A stretch of 9,688 nt of DNA from Bacillota bacterium (GTDB lineage Bacteria > Bacillota > Clostridia > Oscillospirales > Ruminococcaceae), in contig JAEXNS010000280.1 in NCBI GenBank assembly GCA_023439605.1, positions 1-9,688 of the forward strand, given 5' to 3'. Of the stretch, positions 5,733 to 9,688 are shown one piece after another. Within the stretch, counting starts at the first letter, position 1; every line of letters starts with the position of its first letter. A program made the position numbers and the translations under genes. The notes under the pieces were generated by a model. It did not search any database and was not told the DNA's origin. It saw nothing but the letters and a program-made list of their open reading frames with translations.

Positions 5733-5866
5733 GTTACTATTCAGCCATATGTATAAGGTAGAGATATTTTACCGAAGGTCCAAGGCGATAGGAAAGCTCG
5801 GTTGACTCCGCAGAGTCGAAATCCTTACAAAACAGTAACCTTTACCTTTAGAGACTGAATAGTAAC
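5733..5866 (-). repeat. 134 bp structured interspersed repeat, copy B
   Basis: This copy matches copy A over its whole length without gaps. It is the better preserved of the two at its ends: GTTACTATTCA at 5733-5743 and its exact reverse complement at 5856-5866, extendable by one more pair. The CCAAG/CTCGG stem (5780-5784 with 5797-5801) carries one compensated pair change relative to copy A. The next stem (5802-5808 with 5813-5819) carries one single change. The element fills most of the gap between the flavoprotein gene, whose stop is 7 bp away, and cmk. It has no open reading frame and no clear target-site duplication. Its orientation equals that of copy A; the functional strand, if any, is undetermined. 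Confidence 0.85.
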
Positions 5867-5873
5867 CATCATC

Positions 5874-7103
5874 TCAAATTGGTAAATTCAAACCTGCAAG
5901 ATAACCAGTTGAAAAGGCAATTTGTAGATTAAACCCACCTGTATATGCATCAACATCCATTACCTCACCTGCAAAAAATAATCCTGATACTTTCTTTGAT
6001 TCCATAGTTTTAGGATTAATTTCTTTTACTGATACTCCACCACTTGTTATTATAGCTTCTTCTAAAGGTCTAAAACCTTTGATATTTAGAGAGAAATTTT
6101 TAAGGAGGAAAACAAAATCTTGTCTCTGTTCTTTTGTTATTTGATTTACCTTCAAATCTCCTGGTATGCCTGATAATTTTACTATTGTAGGAATAATCTT
6201 AGTTGGAAGTAATGTATGTAGAGAGTTTATAAAGTTCTTGTTTGTTGCATCAGCAAAATCACGCTGTATTCTTTTATCAAGTTGTTCTATGGATAAAGCA
6301 GGTTTTAAATCTATTTTTATAGTGAACTTATTTTGTTTAAATTCTCTAATATGGGAACTTGCACTTAAAACCAATGGGCCAGATACACCAAAATGAGTAA
6401 ATAACATCTCTCCTAATTCCTTATATATACATTTTTCTTTTTCATATAGAGAAAGTGTAATATTTTTCAAAGATAATCCCATCATGTTTGAACAATATTT
6501 TTCTACAATTTCTATTGGAACTAATGATGGAACAAGCTCTACAATTGTATGTCCTGCTTGCTTTGCGAATTTATAACCATCACCAGTAGAACCAGTAGAT
6601 TGGTATGATTGACCACCTGTTGCTATTAAAACAGAATTTGCAAATACTTTTTCATTATTTTCAAGTTTTACACCCATGCATTTTCCATTTTCAAGAATTA
6701 ATTCCCTTACTGTTTGTTCTTTTAAATTTATATTATTTTTATTAAATTCACGTTCTAAAGCATCAACTATATCTTTTGCTTTATCAGATGCAGGGAAAAC
6801 CCTATTTCCACGTTCCGTTTTAAGAGGCACCCCTAAGTTTATGAAAAAATCCATAACATCTTGAGGTGAGAACTGAGAAAAAGCACTGTATAAAAATCTT
6901 GCATTTGTTGGAACATGATTTATTAATTCATTTGTATCACAATTATTTGTTATATTACATCTACCTTTTCCTGTAATCAGAAGTTTCTTACCTAATCTAC
7001 CGTTTTTCTCTATTACCAAAACTTTTTTCCCAAGTCTAGTAGCTACAATAGCAGCAATAGAACCTGCTGCTCCTCCGCCAATTATTATAGAATCATATTT
7101 CAT
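5874..7103 (-). CDS. FAD-dependent oxidoreductase of the BaiN/HI0933 (YhiN) family
   Basis: The 409-residue protein opens with a dinucleotide-binding fold: GGGAAG at residues 9-14 and an acidic Glu32 at the end of the second strand (VLVIEK) for the FAD ribose. The family segments follow: GRLGKKLLITGKGRCNITN (36-54), IATGGQSYQSTGSTGDGY in the middle, and GLFFAGEVMDVDAYTGGFNLQIAFSTGYLAG near the C-terminus. Members are cytoplasmic flavoproteins annotated as aminoacetone oxidase-like or BaiN-like, but most have no proven substrate, so I leave the reaction open. The ATG has AAGGGG upstream, overlapping the rpiR stop, and only 12 bp separate the genes, which implies cotranscription. No intrinsic terminator is obvious after the stop; repeat copy B starts 7 bp away. 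Confidence 0.9.
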   Translation of the reverse strand: MKYDSIIIGGGAAGSIAAIVATRLGKKVLVIEKNGRLGKKLLITGKGRCNITNNCDTNELINHVPTNARFLYSAFSQFSPQDVMDFFINLGVPLKTERGNRVFPASDKAKDIVDALEREFNKNNINLKEQTVRELILENGKCMGVKLENNEKVFANSVLIATGGQSYQSTGSTGDGYKFAKQAGHTIVELVPSLVPIEIVEKYCSNMMGLSLKNITLSLYEKEKCIYKELGEMLFTHFGVSGPLVLSASSHIREFKQNKFTIKIDLKPALSIEQLDKRIQRDFADATNKNFINSLHTLLPTKIIPTIVKLSGIPGDLKVNQITKEQRQDFVFLLKNFSLNIKGFRPLEEAIITSGGVSVKEINPKTMESKKVSGLFFAGEVMDVDAYTGGFNLQIAFSTGYLAGLNLPI

Positions 7104-7115
7104 ATATCAAGCCCC

Positions 7116-7979
7116 TTAGTCTTTCGATTTTTCATAAACGTCATGCTCATCCCAAATTTGCTCTAGCCTTTCAAAATTTGATTTTAAATCCTCTTGTTTT
7201 TTTATACTAATAGCAATTATTAAAGCATTAAGAAGACTTAATGGTGCAACAAATGAATCAACAAATGATAACATATCACTTCTAGCTAATAGTAAATGTG
7301 TTGCAAATTCAGCAATAGGCGAAAACTCACTATCTGTAACAGAAATAACGTTTGCTTTCATACTTAAAGCATATTTTAAAGCTATTGCAGTTTGTTTTGA
7401 ATATCTCGGAAAACTAATTCCTATAACCACATCATTTTTGTCTATATGAAATAACTGCTGTAATAACTCGCTTGTACCAGAAGCATTTAAAAGCTTTACA
7501 TCTTCAAACATTACATTAAAATAATAATTCAGAAACCTTGCAAGAGGTTCTGCACTTCTTGAACCAATTATATATATTTTTTTTGCATTTAAAATAGTTT
7601 CGACTGATCTATAAAACTCTTTTTTTGATGTTTGCTCTTTGGTAAGTTCAATTCTTTCTATGTCTAAATCAAGAACCTTGTCTAAAATATCCTCACTTCC
7701 TATTTGAGTTGAAGCTATTTCTATACGTTGAATTGAAGTGAGCCTTGTTCTCATTATATCTCTTATGGACTGTTGAAAAGATGGATAACCATCAAAACCT
7801 AACTCTGTAGCAAATCTAACAACGGTAGATTCACTTATTCCAACCGTAGAACCCAATTTTGAAGCTGTCATAAATGACGCTTTATCATAATGTTCAAGAA
7901 GATAATCCGCTATTTTTTTATGACCTTTTGACATATCATTATATTTTTCTTTTAGTATATTAAAAATTTCATTTTTCAA
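7116..7979 (-). CDS. RpiR/MurR-family transcriptional regulator (HTH plus SIS domain)
   Basis: The 287-residue protein has an N-terminal RpiR-type helix-turn-helix, with TASKLGSTVGISESTVVRFATELGFDGYPSF at about 38-68, and a C-terminal SIS sugar-phosphate-binding fold from about 122 to 255 (KIYIIGSRSAEPLARFL, NDVVIGISFPRYSKQT, NVISVTDS). Such proteins are usually cytoplasmic regulators of sugar or amino-sugar phosphate genes. No carbohydrate gene is visible here, so its target and ligand are unknown; it may act elsewhere. The start is TTG at 7977-7979, chosen because AAAGGTGG lies seven bases upstream and the next in-frame Met is residue 16. It sits 40 bp after the DUF3006 gene and 12 bp before the flavoprotein gene. 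Confidence 0.9.
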   Translation of the reverse strand: MKNEIFNILKEKYNDMSKGHKKIADYLLEHYDKASFMTASKLGSTVGISESTVVRFATELGFDGYPSFQQSIRDIMRTRLTSIQRIEIASTQIGSEDILDKVLDLDIERIELTKEQTSKKEFYRSVETILNAKKIYIIGSRSAEPLARFLNYYFNVMFEDVKLLNASGTSELLQQLFHIDKNDVVIGISFPRYSKQTAIALKYALSMKANVISVTDSEFSPIAEFATHLLLARSDMLSFVDSFVAPLSLLNALIIAISIKKQEDLKSNFERLEQIWDEHDVYEKSKD

Positions 7980-8019
7980 ATAAAATCCACCTTTATTGAT
8001 ATTTAGTTAAAATAAAAAT

Positions 8020-8229
8020 TTATTTTTTCCATAAAGAATTTTGAAGATTAACTGCATTTTCACGTCTTTTTGATGTTTCTCTTACATTCACAATATATTT
8101 ACCATTTATAAACACCAGTACGTCCCCTTCTTTGGCATATATAGGAATCAATGTAATGGGTACTTTAATATTTTTTTTATCTTCTTCTAAAACAGCTACA
8201 TTTCCCTCTATTCTTTCAAGTATTATCAT
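8020..8229 (-). CDS. DUF3006 domain protein
   Basis: This 69-residue protein fits the DUF3006 pattern: an initial LERIEGNVAVLEED, a central ITLIPIYAKEGDVLVFINGKY beta-rich stretch, and a basic C-terminal helix with TSKRRENAVNLQNSLWKK. The family is small, has no established function, and is often found next to ComEC-like metallo-beta-lactamase-fold proteins, as here, where the hydrolase gene ends 17 bp upstream. No signal peptide or membrane segment is visible, so it should be cytoplasmic. The ATG has GGAGG ten bases upstream. A role connected with the neighbouring hydrolase is an inference from gene order alone. Confidence 0.8.
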   Translation of the reverse strand: MIILERIEGNVAVLEEDKKNIKVPITLIPIYAKEGDVLVFINGKYIVNVRETSKRRENAVNLQNSLWKK

Positions 8230-8246
8230 AAAATATAGCCTCCATT

Positions 8247-9188
8247 TTAATTTTTTTTCAAATCCGAATAAACCTCTAAATCATAACCATTTGACAAAAA
8301 CACAATATTACCATTTATATCTGTTCTATAAATATTTTTTGAATATGAGGCGAATTTTTCAATAGTTTTTTCACTAGGATGATTATAAGAGTTACCTTCT
8401 CCACACATAACAACAAAATATTCGGGCATAATTTTTTCTAAAAAATCATTACTTGATGAAGAGGAACTACCATGATGTCCAGCTTTTAAAACATCTACAT
8501 CTCGAAGTAATTTATCGTTTAACATTTCTTTTTCAACTTTTGTCTCCGCATCTCCACACAGCAAAAAATTATTATTTTTATGATTTAAATTAATAACTAC
8601 TGAATAATCATTTAAATCATCATAATCATTTCCTTTAGGACTAAGAATTTCAAAAGATGATGAACCTAAATCATATTTATCTCCTACTCTTGCTGGAGTT
8701 AAAAACATTCCTTTTTTTGAAATTGATTCTAAAAATTCATAATAAATTTGAGTTGTAGGAACTTTTTCATCAATTATTTCTGGTACAATTACTTCTGACA
8801 CTTGAAAATTTTCAATTATATATGAAAGTCCTCCAATATGATCAGAATGCGGATGAGTTGCAATTATATAGTCTAGTTTTTCAACTTTATTTTCTTTTAA
8901 ATATAAAGTAACTTCTTCACCTTTATTTCTTTCACCTGCATCTATAAGAACATTTTTATCTTTTGATTTAATTAAAATACTATCCCCTTGTCCAACATCA
9001 ATAAAATGTACTGAAACATCAGCATCAACAGAACTATTATCCATAAGTTTCAATTTAATCATTAAATCTTGATATGTAAACATTTCAGTTTTATCTAAAA
9101 TTGCTAATAAAAAAATATTTAGTAAGATAACTATAAAAAATACAAAACTAATTTTCTTCTTTATTTTTTTCTTTTTTGACCTTTCCAC
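8247..9188 (-). CDS. Membrane-anchored or exported ComEC/Rec2-type metallo-beta-lactamase-fold hydrolase
   Basis: The 313-residue protein has a very basic N-terminus (residues 3-12) followed by a hydrophobic segment at about 13-31, giving a signal anchor or uncleaved signal. The rest is a metallo-beta-lactamase fold: FIDVGQGDS (62-70), the metal motif THPHSDHIGG with H112, H114, D116 and H117, LLCGDAE with D213, and KAGHHGS with H238-H239. These are the marks of the C-terminal hydrolase domain of ComEC, here as a stand-alone protein without the ComEC channel. The catalytic part should lie outside the cell. In ComEC this domain is proposed to degrade the non-transported DNA strand; a nuclease role here is inferred. 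The start is GTG at 9186-9188, with a GGGTG site about ten bases upstream; the next Met (36) would remove the membrane segment. It overlaps the ygiQ end by 28 bp. Confidence 0.88.
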   Translation of the reverse strand: MERSKKKKIKKKISFVFFIVILLNIFLLAILDKTEMFTYQDLMIKLKLMDNSSVDADVSVHFIDVGQGDSILIKSKDKNVLIDAGERNKGEEVTLYLKENKVEKLDYIIATHPHSDHIGGLSYIIENFQVSEVIVPEIIDEKVPTTQIYYEFLESISKKGMFLTPARVGDKYDLGSSSFEILSPKGNDYDDLNDYSVVINLNHKNNNFLLCGDAETKVEKEMLNDKLLRDVDVLKAGHHGSSSSSSNDFLEKIMPEYFVVMCGEGNSYNHPSEKTIEKFASYSKNIYRTDINGNIVFLSNGYDLEVYSDLKKN

Positions 9189-9688
9189 TTATCATTTTCA
9201 CCCTTTTCAATTTTATTGTTTTTTGTTTTTTCATTAGCAATTGGTGAAATTAATGACTTAGAAGACGTTCCAATTAAATCTTTTCTTCCAGCTATTTTTA
9301 AAGCTTCAGCTACCAAATTTTTGTTCTGAGGTTTAAAGTATTGTAGTAAAGCTCTTTGCATTGACTTCTCTTTTTGAGTTTTAGGAACATAAACTTTTTC
9401 CATTGTGTATGGATCTAACTCAGTATAAAACATACAAGTAGATATAGTTCCAGGAGTTGGATAAAAATCTTGAACTTGTTCAGGTCTTATATTATTCTCT
9501 TTTAAAAACAATGCTAATTCAACTGCATCTTTTAAGGTTGAGCCTGGATGTGAAGACATAAGATATGGAATTAAATATTGCTCTTTATTGATCCCTTTAG
9601 TAATATTATAAAATTTATCTTGAAAAGCTTTATATGCATCAATATGTGGTTTACCCATCTTGTCAAGTACTTGAGCTGTACAGTGCTC
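9161..9688 (-). CDS. ygiQ: YgiQ-family radical SAM protein, C-terminal part (cut by window edge)
   Basis: The visible 175 codons read in from the window edge as EHCTAQVLDKMGKPHIDAY and continue with segments typical of the YgiQ (UPF0313) family: YLMSSHPGSTLKDAVELALFLKE, PEQVQDFYPTPGTISTCMFYT, LDPYTMEKVYVPKTQKEKSMQRALLQYF, then a Lys-rich tail. The reading frame is open to the edge, so the ATG at 9656-9658 is internal and not the start. The radical SAM CxxxCxxC motif would lie upstream of the window. The family has no firmly established reaction. The 3' end overlaps the hydrolase gene by 28 bp, so the two are likely in one operon. Confidence 0.92.
   Translation of the reverse strand, partial: EHCTAQVLDKMGKPHIDAYKAFQDKFYNITKGINKEQYLIPYLMSSHPGSTLKDAVELALFLKENNIRPEQVQDFYPTPGTISTCMFYTELDPYTMEKVYVPKTQKEKSMQRALLQYFKPQNKNLVAEALKIAGRKDLIGTSSKSLISPIANEKTKNNKIEKGENDKWKGQKRKK

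Noticed and set aside
8000..8022. AT-only hairpin (AAATAAA/TTTATTT) between the DUF3006 and rpiR genes, considered as a terminator
   Set aside because: It contains no G or C, would be unstable, and lies in a 40 bp gap inside an apparent operon.
8132..8365. Plus-strand open frame of 77 codons spanning the DUF3006/hydrolase gap
   Set aside because: It overlaps two convincing minus-strand genes and has low-complexity composition.
9656..9658. ATG as the start of a short 165-residue gene
   Set aside because: The frame stays open upstream to the window edge and the preceding codons (EHCTAQVLDK) continue the YgiQ family sequence.

Overview
The window looks like chromosome from a low-GC member of the Firmicutes, most likely a clostridium-type anaerobe. 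The sequence is strongly AT-rich. Genes have strong purine-rich Shine-Dalgarno sites, and TTG and GTG starts occur. IspH is fused to ribosomal protein S1, an arrangement known from Clostridia. L27 carries the N-terminal extension typical of Firmicutes, with the gene for its processing protease beside it. I cannot assign a genus. Every gene lies on the minus strand, so the window reads from high to low coordinates.

From the upstream end: the C-terminal part of a YgiQ-family radical SAM protein (cut by the window edge), an exported or membrane-anchored ComEC-type metallo-beta-lactamase-fold hydrolase, a DUF3006 small protein, an RpiR/MurR-type regulator and a BaiN/HI0933-type flavoprotein. These five are tightly packed (28 bp overlap to 40 bp gaps) and look like one operon. 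A 134 bp structured repeat (copy B) follows, then a second tight cluster: cmk (CMP kinase), plsC (lysophosphatidate acyltransferase) and the ispH-S1 fusion. A 15 bp perfect dyad ends that cluster. It is followed by an orphan gene for an HNH-nuclease-like protein with two C-terminal membrane segments.

A consensus sigma-A promoter and an L21-leader-like 5' UTR then start the classic rplU-prp-rpmA ribosomal operon, which ends in an intrinsic terminator-like hairpin. The second repeat copy (copy A, same orientation and exactly the same 134 bp length) and another near-consensus promoter separate it from obgE, of which only the N-terminal Obg fold is in the window.

Most of this is housekeeping: ribosome parts and maturation (L21, Prp, L27, Obg, S1), nucleotide, phospholipid and isoprenoid precursor synthesis. 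The less ordinary points are the paired 134 bp repeat with hairpins and one compensatory base-pair change, an internal Shine-Dalgarno plus ATG exactly at the IspH/S1 junction that could release free S1, the membrane-tethered HNH protein, and an obgE promoter whose predicted start point falls in the ribosome binding site. I found no defence system, CRISPR array, tRNA, rRNA or complete transposon.
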